A DNA stretch of 64,000 nucleotides from Glandiceps talaboti (Eukaryota; Hemichordata; Enteropneusta; Spengelidae): NCBI RefSeq assembly GCF_964340395.1, contig NC_135555.1, positions 4,378,501 through 4,442,500 of the forward strand, read 5' to 3'. Shown in pieces: positions 48,697 to 64,000 of the stretch (within the stretch, counting starts at the first letter, position 1; every line of letters begins with the position of its first letter). Both the position numbers and the translations under genes were made by a program. The notes under the pieces are model-generated. The model was not told the origin of the DNA, searched no databases, and saw only the letters and a program-made list of their open reading frames with translations.

Positions 48697-49773
48697 ATGA
48701 AATTACGACGTCGAAGATACCGTCAGTTAATATTCATCACACTGTCACTGGTCTCTGTGTCTCTATTCATCGTTGTACAAGACGAAGACGTGGTATATCG
48801 GAGAATGGCTGCTGCGATTGGGGATGGCGAAACTCTGATACACAGAGTAAAGGAAATCATAGCGGGAAGTTCAAATAGCATCGTACATCCAAGACCTTGT
48901 GAGAGAAGATACATACAGAAACGGGTGAACCACGTCATCGAGTCGTTTGATCCTAATGAAGCACTATTCATTAACAACAGTTATAATGCAGAGAGAAATG
49001 AGGCTTTCTTCTCCATATTGAAAGTTATGGAAGTAGATGACGAAGGTCTGGTTGTTATCGACAAGATATTAGAGAAGCTACCGAATGTTAAGAAACGAGA
49101 CAGGTTTGGCAACAACTGTAAACGGTGTGTAGTGGTTGGTGGGTCAGGTGTACTTCGTGGTCAAAGGTTAGGCCCCGTCATAGATAGCTACGATATAGTT
49201 ATACGAATGAACAATGCACCTGTAAGACACTTTTCACTAGATGTAGGCAGAAAGACATCCTTCCGATTTTTGTACCCCGAGTCTGCTTTCCATGACAACA
49301 GCGAATACAGCAGTGACTCTGACGTAGTCTTTGTTGTTTATAAACGAGCTGATTTGGACTGGCTATATACTATGTTGACAGACTCTAACCCGGCGGCGCT
49401 GGTAAAAGATAAGAGGTTTTGGCAGAAGGTTCCGTCGAAGTTTACCAAATCAAGGGATAAAATCAGGCTTCTTCATCCTCATATTTACACACTGACAAAA
49501 CGAAAACACCTGAATGTTCCCATAAAGCCATCCATCGGTATGATCACCATCACATTTGCATTGCATTACTGTGATCATATTGATATTGCTGGGTTTGGCC
49601 ACGATCCTAGTCTACCATTTCACTATTACTCTTTGAGAAAAATTGTCATGTCGTCGTCATTCCTGGCAGGCCATAACTGGACAGCCGAAGAGCAGCATTT
49701 AACAAAACTGATCAAAACCGGTTTGATTGAGAAAGACTTGACTGGTTACATAGGTAAGGAATCAACGAGATAG
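48697..49773 (+). CDS. ST3Gal-type beta-galactoside alpha-2,3-sialyltransferase
   Basis: A 358-aa type II Golgi enzyme (GT29) in one exon: basic N terminus MKLRRRRYR, signal anchor about residues 10-27, stem, then catalytic domain. The L motif (about 141-187) starts CKRCVVVGGSGVLRG and contains YDIVIRMNNAPV and VGRKTSFRFLYPESA. The S motif (about 277-301) is PSIGMITITFALHYCDHI and AGFG, with C292 for the usual L-S disulfide. VS motif H326-N-W-T-A-E331 is intact. Motif III reads HYYS (309-312), where ST3Gal enzymes carry HYYE or HYFD. The overall pattern is closest to the ST3Gal III/IV/V/VI group, which transfers sialic acid from CMP-Neu5Ac to terminal galactose of N-glycans or glycolipids. 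The L motif glycine pair GGSG differs from the common GNG but resembles GM3-synthase-type GSGG. Acceptor specificity cannot be read from sequence. Confidence 0.88.
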   Translation: MKLRRRRYRQLIFITLSLVSVSLFIVVQDEDVVYRRMAAAIGDGETLIHRVKEIIAGSSNSIVHPRPCERRYIQKRVNHVIESFDPNEALFINNSYNAERNEAFFSILKVMEVDDEGLVVIDKILEKLPNVKKRDRFGNNCKRCVVVGGSGVLRGQRLGPVIDSYDIVIRMNNAPVRHFSLDVGRKTSFRFLYPESAFHDNSEYSSDSDVVFVVYKRADLDWLYTMLTDSNPAALVKDKRFWQKVPSKFTKSRDKIRLLHPHIYTLTKRKHLNVPIKPSIGMITITFALHYCDHIDIAGFGHDPSLPFHYYSLRKIVMSSSFLAGHNWTAEEQHLTKLIKTGLIEKDLTGYIGKESTR

Positions 49774-50451
49774 TGTTGATGCCTTGAATTACACTAGTAG
49801 TCTTGTGATTCCATCAAAAGCGACTGAGTCAACTTGGAACTTGTAGAGTAGTTCTAGAACAGCCAAGTTTCATTTTTATCTCATTTCATAAGGGGCCCCA
49901 GAAAAGTTATTTTCACCAGCCCTTCATCGTCCAACTCATCTAAAAATAGACTTGAAACTTCTAACATTGTTTCCCAGCATGCCTCACCTCACTATGCAGT
50001 TGGCTAATTCTTATATTAAACTATTTTACAGAGTTTGTGCCATGCAAGGTTGGTGAAATGACTGTCCATTTCATTTTTGAGTCCTTAAAGCATAAAGAAA
50101 CGAAATAAAGATAAAATCCGCCTCGCCATGTCAAGGCTTTCCCAGTCAGTCCATAGTAGGGTCTATGGTCAGTCCAAAGTCTATTGATTCCCGTCGGAGT
50201 CACTGACCTAAGCAAACATAAAACCTGGGTTCATGGGATATCGTTCCCGACTGTTCTGGTCAGTCATTACTCCAGGACCCAGTTCCAGGAGCACCCCCCC
50301 CCCCATTCGCCAATTCATTATTATCTCAGTATTCAATACTGTAGTTAAGTGTTATATATATTTGTATCTGCTATTTTTGTTTTTGTTGTTTCTGTATTTT
50401 GTTTCGACTCTAAATAATGTATTTTTTACATTATGTCAGTCAAATGGAATA

Positions 50452-50615
50452 TACTGTACTGTACTGTACTGTACTGTATTGTATTTTACTGCACTGCACT
50501 GTACTGTACTGTACTGTACTGTACTGTACTGTACTGTACTGTACTGCACTGCACTGCACTGCACTGCACTGCACTGCACTGTACTGTACTGTACTGTACT
50601 GTACTGTACTGTACT
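50452..50615. repeat. (TACTG)n-(CACTG)n-(TACTG)n pentanucleotide array
   Basis: About 32 pentamers. Outer blocks read TACTG and an inner block reads CACTG, so one C/T variant has spread within the array. Confidence 0.95.
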
Positions 50616-50871
50616 ATTACGTGCCTTGTTGAAATTACATGATATCAACGTTAACTGGTATTGAACTCGTTCGCATAGCAATGTGAACCCTGGTGTAGAC
50701 ATTGCCTTGGAGTTTGAGTCTGTTCTACTTTCTAAAGACGTCATCGATTCATCACTCATTACATAATAAGAGTTTACAATCAGTGAATCTTTTTAATATC
50801 CAGTTTAAGTTTATTAAAGTACTGGACCAAACCTTTGCTCACAAATAAATCCAATGGTGCATGGACATTGT

Positions 50872-50966
50872 TAGTCTGTAAGGTACGCCGTGACGGGGCG
50901 CCCTCAACCATCGGCCAACCCCTAACACCGGTGAGGGCGAAACGTCACGACGTATCTTACAGTCTA
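50872..50966. mobile_element. Fold-back MITE, family 1, copy B, with 9-bp target duplication
   Basis: Terminal inverted repeats of about 35 bp: left TAGTCTGTAAGGTACGCCGT then GACG..CGCCCTCA; right, reverse complemented, TAGACTGTAAGATACGTCGT then GACG..CGCCCTCA. It is flanked on both sides by GGACATTGT (50863-50871 and 50967-50975). A 9-bp duplication is typical of Mutator-like elements. No coding capacity, so it must depend on a transposase elsewhere. Confidence 0.82.
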
Positions 50967-51417
50967 GGACATTGTATAAGCAATCATTTTTATCAATATT
51001 TACATGTATGATGTGATTGTTTTCCCAGTAATAAAACTCAGTAAGCCTAAATACAATATCAATATAATAATAATGTAAAAGTAATCATAATAATCAAATA
51101 CAAATACATAGGAAAAATGATACAATAAGATGAGACATACCATATCAAGTACATTAGACCGCTTCTTAAATTTAAGTACACATATGTTTCGTTAATCATC
51201 ACGGATCGTCTTGAAGACTAAACACGCTGTGTCGACGTTCACATCTAGGGCATAATTCGAGAGCAATGTTATATGTATTTTTGATAAGCGAGTATTATTG
51301 TTCAAATTTAATGATAATGACTCGGTGTTTATGAAGAGTATTCACTGGCCTCAGAGCCTGCACTGTATGTACTAGTATATACAAAGTAGAGGAATCGAAA
51401 TTTTTATCAGTCGTTTC

Positions 51418-53908
51418 TCAAGTATTCGTTTGGGTATTAGGATTAAGATCATATCTCAAGATTTGTTGATTTTGCAATTTGTTTCTCTCCAGTACGGGCA
51501 TAGTATTTTGTGATGGATGTTTTGCTTTAGCCAGCATCTGAACGTTATTATTCGTTCTAGGGGGTAACGGTTTGTTCAATAAAGGTATGGCTTTTACATT
51601 TCCAGGTGTCGCTTTAACTGAAGTCCCCTTGTAACTCTGGTTCGTCGTAGTCTTACTGCGTTGTAGTTGTGGTTGCATTCCAGGAGAGGGTTTGTTAAGG
51701 TTAGTTTGTTGTCTAGCTAAAATGCTTGCTGGTATCGAGAATCCGTTTGCTTTTATTATTTCAGCGTATTTTCCAACTGATGCGCGGGGAAACCGTGGCC
51801 TTGCAGGGTTGGTGAAGTTGACATAATATAAACCATAGCGGGCGCTATACATGTCCATCCACTCGAAGCTGTCCATCAAAGTCCAAACTGTATACCCACG
51901 TACGTCAACACGATCAATTTTGTAAGCTGAATGAGATAGAAAATGAATATATATGACACATTATAATGGGGAACCTACTGGAAATATAATTTAAAGCCAC
52001 AGTAGTTAATACAAATATGAAAGAGTTCTTCAAAGACTGTCCAAGAGGTCACAAATATGTTGTTTTGTTGATTTAGAATATTTAACTCGTCCTTTTGCGG
52101 TAAGGGAGCATTTAATAATTACAAGTTGGGGAGAGCCAGGAATGGGTGTCATGACGCTACTGACAACCGTGCAGTAAATCAGTTGTTAGTTGTGGTGTGG
52201 TGTGAGTCGAGTTGAGGAGTGGGTCTCACAGAAGAGAAGGGGGGAAAGTGTGGTAATATATTGGGGATAATGTGGTGGAGAGGGGATATTGACCTAGTTC
52301 CAGGTCCAGTTGGCAGTGCGTCCATCTAGTCTTTGGGAGTTCTGGCCTCAGCGCTGTCAAATAGAGCCAAACATGTGAATTAATTCATGCAGGGGCTTAT
52401 CACAAATTGAGTATTGTGATAGTAATGGGAAACAATGTAATGGGAATGCTCCCTAATAGAAAGTTAGCAAGGTGATCCGCATATAAACGACTCACAGTAG
52501 AAATGAGGTCGAGACATAATACCATACCTTTAAGAACTTCATTAATATGTGCCCTGTGATACTGTATTCTCCCAATGTCCATTAATTTTAATTTCTCATC
52601 TCGATTCGTATCGTATTCTGCTACTCCATTAGCTGTGATGTATATAGCTGGATTATTGTATTGTTCTTTTATCCACTTCAGGGTTTCACGTATCCCCCAG
52701 GGAGCAATACCATTCTCTAATATTCCACCTTTAGGAAATCTCCAATCACGAAATATCTTCAAGTCCTGGTCTTCGGCGTATCCTGCTGGAAGTGGGATAT
52801 GTTTTGGACCAGAATAATCAACATAAACCGACGAGAAGAAATCAACCCCGATAAAGTCGATTGCATCTTTTATCATCTTTTTCTCACTTTCGGTAAAAGC
52901 AGGAAGTCGCGATGACGTCAATTTTTGAGCTCGGCTTTTCCTTAAAACGGCCTCTTTCATGACAGGTGGGTAGTCGCCATCAACAAATAGGGGATGTGCA
53001 AACCAACCAAGCTGGAACTGTATGTACCTGTCAGCAGCATTTATGTCATCTTTCCATTGTGACGCAGCAAACCCCCAGTTTGCAAGTAACGTTATTCCAA
53101 CTTGTCCGTGTTGTAAGTTTCTATATTTTATGTTGTACGTGTGCCAGGCTTTAGCGTGAGCTTTAATGATGTTATGCGCGACACGGTACACAGTTGTTCC
53201 TTGATGTTTAAATCCTGGTGCGTGAACCCCGGTATCGTGACCTTTCACCGCAAAATCAGAAGGTTCATCAAACGTTATCCATAACTTGACTTTACCTCCA
53301 AAAACGGCGAAACATATATCAGCATAATCGTTAAAGTACGTACTTATGTGATCATTGCTCCATCCTCCAAAATCGTCAAGAGTCTGTGGAAGATCCCAAT
53401 GGTATAGCGCCACCATCGGTTGAATGTTTGCCTGCAATAACATGTTTATTAACCGTTGATAATAATCGATACCGGCTTGATTAACTTGTTCATTCGTACC
53501 ATTGGGTAGAATTCGAGACCATGCGATAGAAAATTTATAGTGCTTAACGCCAAGTTTCTTTAACATCAAGATATCAAGTTTAACCTGATGGTAACTATCA
53601 CAAGAAATGTCTGCATTGTTATTGCTACCAAAAATATGTTTTCGTTTATGCGTGAAAGTGTCCCAAATATGTCTCCCCTTTCCGCCTTGAAGCCAGCCAC
53701 CTTCAACCTGATGAGCGGAGGTTGCAGCACCCCAAGAAAAATTGGCGGGGAAATGTCCGTATAGAATTCTGTCTCTTTGCGGGTTAGTGAACTGTTTGTA
53801 TGTGTAACCGCCATAATATAACCCACTTGTAGTTTCAGCGGAAACCTCCAACAATGCGAAGAATGACAACAGATACCACGATGACGATATTTTGAATATT
53901 CCTGACAT
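51418..53908 (-). CDS. GH1 family (beta-glucosidase/klotho-like) gene A, nucleophile Glu lost
   Basis: Two coding exons, 53908-52528 and 51926-51418, total 1890 nt (629 aa). Signal peptide about residues 1-24 (cleavage near VSA-ET), so secreted; no membrane anchor seen. The TIM barrel follows GH1 order: [40 protein letters not shown], the acid/base motif WITFDEP (E215; usual TFNEP), VHAPGFKHQG, and the nucleophile motif YITANGVAEY where Ala426 replaces the Glu of the ITENG consensus. The Gln, His and WxLMDxFEW sugar-binding elements remain. Hydrolysis by retention should therefore fail, as in klotho domains that also lack a catalytic Glu. The C-terminal 100 residues are Gln/Asn/Pro/Lys-rich and unstructured. 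The 5'UTR acceptor abuts the start codon; a donor at 54785 marks a non-coding first exon. It heads a three-gene tandem array. Confidence 0.88.
52103..52454. mobile_element. Putative non-autonomous TIR transposon in the GH1 gene A intron
   Basis: Perfect 10-bp inverted termini AGGGAGCATT (52103-52112) and AATGCTCCCT (52445-52454). The inner part (52249-52440) is related to the element at 26 kb. No protein is encoded. A target duplication is not obvious. Confidence 0.5.
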
Positions 53909-55938
53909 TCTGAAATAAAATGGAAAAGCGATATTATATACATGTACTATGGTTGTGGTGATGTTGGAGATTTAAGGCGCTGACAACAATAGTGTCGTCG
54001 GCGGCGGCGGCGGCAACGACAACACAAACGACGACGATGGGGATATCGCCATTTTCATTTAACACTTGCTGTCGAAATTGGTTGATAAGCAAATACATTT
54101 TTATCAATAAAATCCGCTCATCTATTTTGAATTTTGCCCTGGTTGGGAAGTCGGTGAATTATATGTGCTAAAAATCAAATTTGCATCAAAATGGAGAAGA
54201 AAGTGTTGTATCAGTATTTTTAGTTTACTCCTTTTAGACCCAATGTTTTCTACTTTGGATAGCGACATGGTAATTCGAAATTTAAATTAGCAAATATCAG
54301 AATGTACAAGAGGGTGTTCAAAGCTAAATACTCGGACATTATTGAGAATGTATTCTGTCAAGAATTTTCAAAAAGAAGGAATCGATTGAAAGTATATATC
54401 CAGACATCAAGTATCAAGGTAGGCAGTAGTGTTTTTTTATATTAGTTATTGATTAACGTTGATTTCACCCAATACCTTGTCGTATGAAATTGATAAATGA
54501 TTTGTTTAGCTGGACAGTTATTTAGTTCTATAAAAGTCAGTTCAGAATAAAAACCACCCCAAAGAAGAACCAAGAGACAAAAATGAAGGAAAAAGAAGAT
54601 CCACCTCCGATGTGACCTGACTGTTTAAACAGTAGTGTCTACACGTGGCGTGATATATGTATTTGTTTGATGGCGCTTCCGTTCTTTCCAAAGTACACAC
54701 ACATATGTGGTACGTAATCTGATATAAGTGATCTCCGATGCAATAACAGCACATCTTTTAATAAGGCAAATTAAGAGAAAATTACCTGTGAATCTTGATG
54801 GTAATCTCAACTGGCAGAAGATGATGTCTTCACTTCAATACATCTAAATTCTCGTTCATTTGTTCCCGCTAGAAGATTTTGTATGAGGAAACAGGTCTGA
54901 AACACCGAGGTCCTTTACGAACACATGTACACAGAATTAAACTACTCACTGTCCACTTTGTGACGTTAAAGCCGATGAAATATACGAACACCTTACCAAT
55001 ACCTTTTTAATCATTTCATATATGCAAACAGCTTTGTTGTGAATACATGTGTAGAACTGGTGACGTCACAGCAATAATGTGATAGCTCTCGAAAGACATT
55101 CTGTGCTGTGTGTCAAACAAAGTCAACACTAACTTCATTCCAAATAATTCTGTATTGTTATGTTTCATTTAGTACTTTAAAGACAAATAATGTAACAATG
55201 GGGAGAAAGGGTGCCGTCATAATATTGTTGCGTTTCCTAGGTAACAGTGAAATCATGGAAGCTCGTACATCGTAATTTGAAACGACAGTGGTGTTTTTAA
55301 TCTTTTGAAAGAGAGCGTTACTTAGCTTTTATTTGTCTTTGCTATTTTTCTATCTAACAACAATTTATAGCCACTTTTCTGCCTGTTTTAACACGTCTAC
55401 TGTTCATGAAATGTGAAGAAGAATAAACTATACAGAGAATTTTGGGGTTAAATATATCACTTTTTTGTTTTTTTTATGTACATACATTGCTATATTTGAT
55501 AGATTCATAAGGATTTAATCCTGTCAACAGCTGGTGTACTTGTATTCATAGCAAACCATGGCATATGCAAATCCATTCGATAATCCGTTCGTGTTGATAA
55601 AAGAAGTTGTGAGAACATGTCAAAAATTGAAAACTCCAAACCCGTACCGTTTTTGTCAATTTAATTAACATCAAGTTGAATTTGAATATTTACCGCTGTG
55701 CTCTCATGATTTCATCGCTGCATGATAGGTATTTAGGGAGCGTTCAGTGTTTACGGCCGAGGGTTGACCAGTAAGTTTTAAAACAACAGTAACAGTCGAC
55801 TTCAGAGTCCACAAGCGATGTATGTATGTATGTATGTATGTATGTATGTATGTATGTATGTATGTATGTATGTATGTATGTACGTACGTATGTATGTATG
55901 TATGTATGTATCTGCGTATATATGTACGTACGTATGTA

Positions 55939-55970
<32 letters not shown>

Positions 55971-55985
55971 CACACACTCTCTCTC

Positions 55986-56061
<76 letters not shown>

Positions 56062-56615
56062 AAAACACTGTAAAAAATATTCAACAGATAAAACTCGAAG
56101 TGTTGTCAGTTTCTTATTTAGAAGCTAAAACAAATTTCGCAAATTTACAAGGTTAACTCCAGAGGTTTGATGACCCCCGACCACTAAATTTAGGTCACAC
56201 CCCTGTTGTTCGGTAATGTCACCTTTAGTTACTCTTAACTGCACGATTCCAAGTATTTTCCCCCGTTCAGTTCCTTCAAATTTTGAGTTCATCTCTCTCG
56301 AAATGAATTGAAAATGGTTCAAAATCAAATGGCGAATGCTTTTTGAAGAACACATACAGATCTAGAGTGACTATAATGAATCGTCCACAATATCTCAACT
56401 TAAGGTCATATTTAGCCAAATTTTTAGTGTAATAGTGGTATTAATGAAGTAACAACAGCTGGCCAGATTTCGATTGTTAATCACAAGCCACGTCATTTGA
56501 TTAGAACAGGGTCACAATATGATGTCATATGACGTCATTTTGAGTAAAAATCAAATAATTTTTCATTCTTCATTACCATCGTTAGATATAAGCTTATCAG
56601 CAGACGACACCAAAT
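53909..56615. other. Spacer between GH1 genes A and B
   Basis: Holds the 5'UTR intron and probable first exon of gene A (donor CACAG|GTAATT, exon end at 54786) and the 3' end of gene B. A short GCG/GAC-rich tract lies at 53993-54040 and a large compound microsatellite at 55818-56060. No other coding sequence recognised. Confidence 0.5.
55818..56060. repeat. (TATG)n-(CGCA)n-(CA)n-(CT)n compound microsatellite
   Basis: TATG with TACG interruptions to about 55937, CGCA to 55957, CA to 55976, then CT to 56060 with one CCT interruption. All reading frames through it are repeat artefacts. Confidence 0.95.
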
Positions 56616-59097
<2,482 letters not shown>

Positions 59098-60833
59098 TCG
59101 GAGTACCGCTAACAAGTCGCCTGAAGAGTTAAGAATGCATGCAAAGTGATTTTTGCGATAAACTATCGGCAATTAAGTGTTATGCTTGTTACATTTCCGC
59201 GTTAATTCTCAAATATATCAAGTTCTTCGCCTGTGATTCGAAATATTTTTTTTTATTCCGACATGTATTCACTTTGACAGCCCTTCAAGTCAAAGGTCAG
59301 CGTGTGACATGCGCAGTTAGCTTGAAATGGTGTTCGCAGACAAGCTGTTGGTCTTGTCTATATTTGTTCACAATAGTACTCTGGTTTAATCTACAGGTGA
59401 TACCACTAATCCTTCACTGTAACATAGGCTATAATATACTAGCATGGCACAGACCGGGGACACGTGGAAGTTTGCCACGATTGTTAACGCTTGCGGACAT
59501 TTTTGATAGGAAATAATTATGCATATAAAATATGCCGTGATTTTAGTCACAGTTAATCATGATCACTAACGAAAACAAACAATACACCATTTGGAAGATC
59601 GGGTTTGGTTAATTTATTTCATCAATAAAGACATCGTGTGTGTCTAATGTACAAGAATAACATGGTATTTCTACGGGAACAATATCCTGAAGAACCTTAA
59701 TCTAGCTCTAGAAAGACCGCAACAACGTGCAACAACCAAATTAACAAAAGACAAAGTATTCCTGCCAATTAGGGAAGATTCTTTATATCAAATTTCACCT
59801 ATTGAATTTCATTTAAATTTACACATCTTTTTAAAAATTTGATTTACTGCAAGTTTAATCATTTATTAGACTTAAGAGTATTTACGTACAGCTGTTCCCT
59901 AAACATAAAATGATAAATGAATGATAACGTCATGTCAGCAGGGGTCCATACTAAGAGTAATTGAGACAGAATTGTACATTTTCAATCGTAAAACTTTTAC
60001 TTGAATTGAAACGTTCGGTTGTCATTATTCTCTACGTTGTCGATCGATTAGTAGATTCATTCGATGGTTTGGATCAGACATTAAAAATGTCTACTTTATT
60101 CTGGTAAATTTCCATTTTTTCACTATGGCAATACCAATGGATTTACTAAATTACTTGGTTGTCATAACGACAATATTTCTATTGTGACCATATGGTACAT
60201 TAAAGGCAGAAGGAGTTTGGAATAGTATTACAGTGTTCTTTACTTCTGATTGCAATAAAACATTGGTAAATTTATAGTAAACAGTATTATTACTTTTATG
60301 ACATATCGACAACATGGTCAACAAACCCATTGTGTGAGCAAAGGATTAACAAACGAACTCTGCCTTGATAACAATATTCATGACCTCCATAAAAACCTCT
60401 GCTAGTAACGCAATCAGATTTGAGGTCGAGAGCCTCGCTTTCAGATCAAAATCATATTTTCTTTTAGAGTTTCGGAAAACAGCTATTGATTAGTAAATCT
60501 TTATGTTTTTATTACTATATCGGCATATTGCAGGACTGGCGTGATTGTAACTCTTACATGGGTCTTTGTAGTCTTCGTGACGATGACTCTTACAAGGGTC
60601 TTTGAGTCTACGTCACGTGACATAACCAAAACGATCTACGTTATCCTGAATACAAAAGAAAAATTCGTATTGAAATCTGAAAGGATGTGCAATGGTAGTA
60701 TTAATATGGAGTTCTCCATATCTCTTGCCATATTCCTTCTGAAATTGATAACTTCCAAAAGTTGCTTGACAAAACAAGGAAAGTACCGACAATGAAGACA
60801 AGTAAAGTATACACCAGATAACTAAGCTATATA
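59098..60833. other. Spacer between GH1 genes B and C, nothing recognised
   Basis: A/T-rich intergenic DNA that should contain the promoter of gene B and the 3'UTR of gene C. No exon, RNA gene or clear transposon was seen. Confidence 0.55.
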
Positions 60834-62875
<2,042 letters not shown>

Positions 62876-64000
62876 TTTTTTCAACCTAGACAAATGAAAA
62901 TAAGAATTATATAAGGTAATATTAGAGCTGTGATATATAATATTGGATCGAAGTGAAGTCTCTTGTTCTAGCTTTGATTGAGTGGTATTTTAAAAATGGC
63001 TGCCATGTGGCAATTTGTTTTAAACATCTGTTGTTGACAGTCCTCCGTAGTGAATGCAATGAAGACAATAAAAATAATTGCATTGTTAAACAATGAACCG
63101 TATTTTTGAAATAAAATACGATTTTAGTGCTTCTTCAAAACCAGTGATGCATACTTTACATAAATGTTTCTTTGGTATATATTATACATTGTCTTATATC
63201 ACCTTACTTAGTATGAATTACAAAAAACGATGAGGAAACAAACGACAAATTTTAGATAATGTATAGAGAATATAGACTCTATGGAGATTCAATGACACTC
63301 GGTGTTACAGTTCCATTTTTGTACACTACTCGGACTCGTACAAGTCCAGTAAACGATCGACGAGCACACTTATTCTGTCCACGAAATACTATATCCACGC
63401 CACTAATTGGTCCTCACCATGACATAAAATTATCCCGCCAAATCTCTTAACTACACACATTAATTTGAAATGACATTTGCCCGATACATATTCACGTGGA
63501 CTGAGCTACACCAAAAGCATTTAAATAAGAACGAAAAAATGCCGACAACGCTTACAAAATGAATGTTTTACCTTATTATTTTGTCCTGTCAGCTTTCGTG
63601 TCGATCAATTTTCATTTGACCCTCTATCTATCCCTTCTTTTGGGGTGCTCGAGATAAAACAAATCATACAGTGTATTTCTTCTCTAACAACGAAAATTGG
63701 GACCATAGGGGTCAATGGGGCTCCATCTAGTGCGACTGCGCATTCCAAATCACCAAAACTTATTTGCCAGCATGGCGTAGCTGTTGTGAACGTCACACTC
63801 GTCCACTAATTTATGGACGGCGATAATCGGTATACATAGAATATCAGATTTTCTGTGTCAGCTGTTCCATAGGCAACGTCACCCTTCCTTTGATGCGCTG
63901 TGTCAGATGTCATCTTTCCATTCTACCTCTGTCAGTCTCTGTCTTTCGTCGAATAATGGTGTCCTGTGGGGACTGTGAAGATTAAGTAACATGTGATTTG
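62876..64000. other. Upstream region of GH1 gene C
   Basis: Contains the 5'UTR acceptor at about 62886 and candidate donors on the minus strand near 63572 (AAGGTAAAAC) and 63206 (AAGTAAGG) that could end a non-coding first exon. No other gene recognised up to the window edge. Confidence 0.4.

Larger units (their letters stand above)
49774..51417. other. Convergent intergenic region between the sialyltransferase and GH1 gene A
   Basis: No coding exon seen. AATAAA at 50104-50109 is a candidate poly(A) signal for the sialyltransferase. A pentanucleotide array and a MITE with target duplication are listed separately. Confidence 0.55.

Overview
The window reads as nuclear DNA of an animal. Genes are split by spliceosomal introns with GT-AG boundaries, A/T-rich intergenic DNA is loaded with microsatellites, and there are a tRNA-derived SINE and several small fold-back transposons. 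A NEK11-type kinase and an ST3Gal-type sialyltransferase together suggest an invertebrate deuterostome (hemichordate, cephalochordate or echinoderm grade). That placement is inference; no marker here fixes the phylum.

Layout. (1) 1.1-15.8 kb, minus strand: a complete 14-coding-exon NEK11-like Ser/Thr kinase gene. (2) 15.8-16.8 kb: a short, probably bidirectional promoter region. (3) 16.8-36.1 kb: four paralogous genes of the asteroid/ASTE1 family (FEN1/XPG-like nuclease fold), one on plus and three on minus, each with an unbroken coding region preceded by a candidate 5'UTR intron. The two most distal copies end in tandem CCHC zinc knuckles. The last copy has lost several metal-binding acidic residues while keeping a long open frame. 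(4) 31.8-32.9 kb, plus strand, inside that cluster: two 3' exons of an EgtD-like histidine methyltransferase with no 5' half and a one-base frame break, read here as a pseudogene. (5) 40.0-42.9 kb, minus: a four-exon SEC14/CRAL-TRIO lipid-transfer protein ending in a CaaX-like tail. (6) 48.7-49.8 kb, plus: a single-exon ST3Gal-type sialyltransferase. (7) 51.4-62.9 kb, minus: three tandem secreted glycoside hydrolase family 1 (beta-glucosidase/lactase/klotho-like) genes sharing the same last intron. The first has Ala in place of the catalytic nucleophile Glu.

The genes do not form one pathway. Two tandem families (asteroid nucleases, GH1 enzymes) each contain one member that lost catalytic residues but kept its reading frame, a pattern typical of pseudoenzyme evolution. 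The rest are single-copy housekeeping or membrane genes. Intergenic DNA holds (CT)n, (GA)n, (TATG)n, (TA)n, (GGT)n and pentanucleotide arrays, a fold-back MITE family with one copy carrying a clean 9-bp target duplication, and a near-perfect 70-bp hairpin. All splice sites and motif calls were made by eye. Summed exon lengths are divisible by three for the NEK11, SEC14 and all three GH1 models, which supports them.
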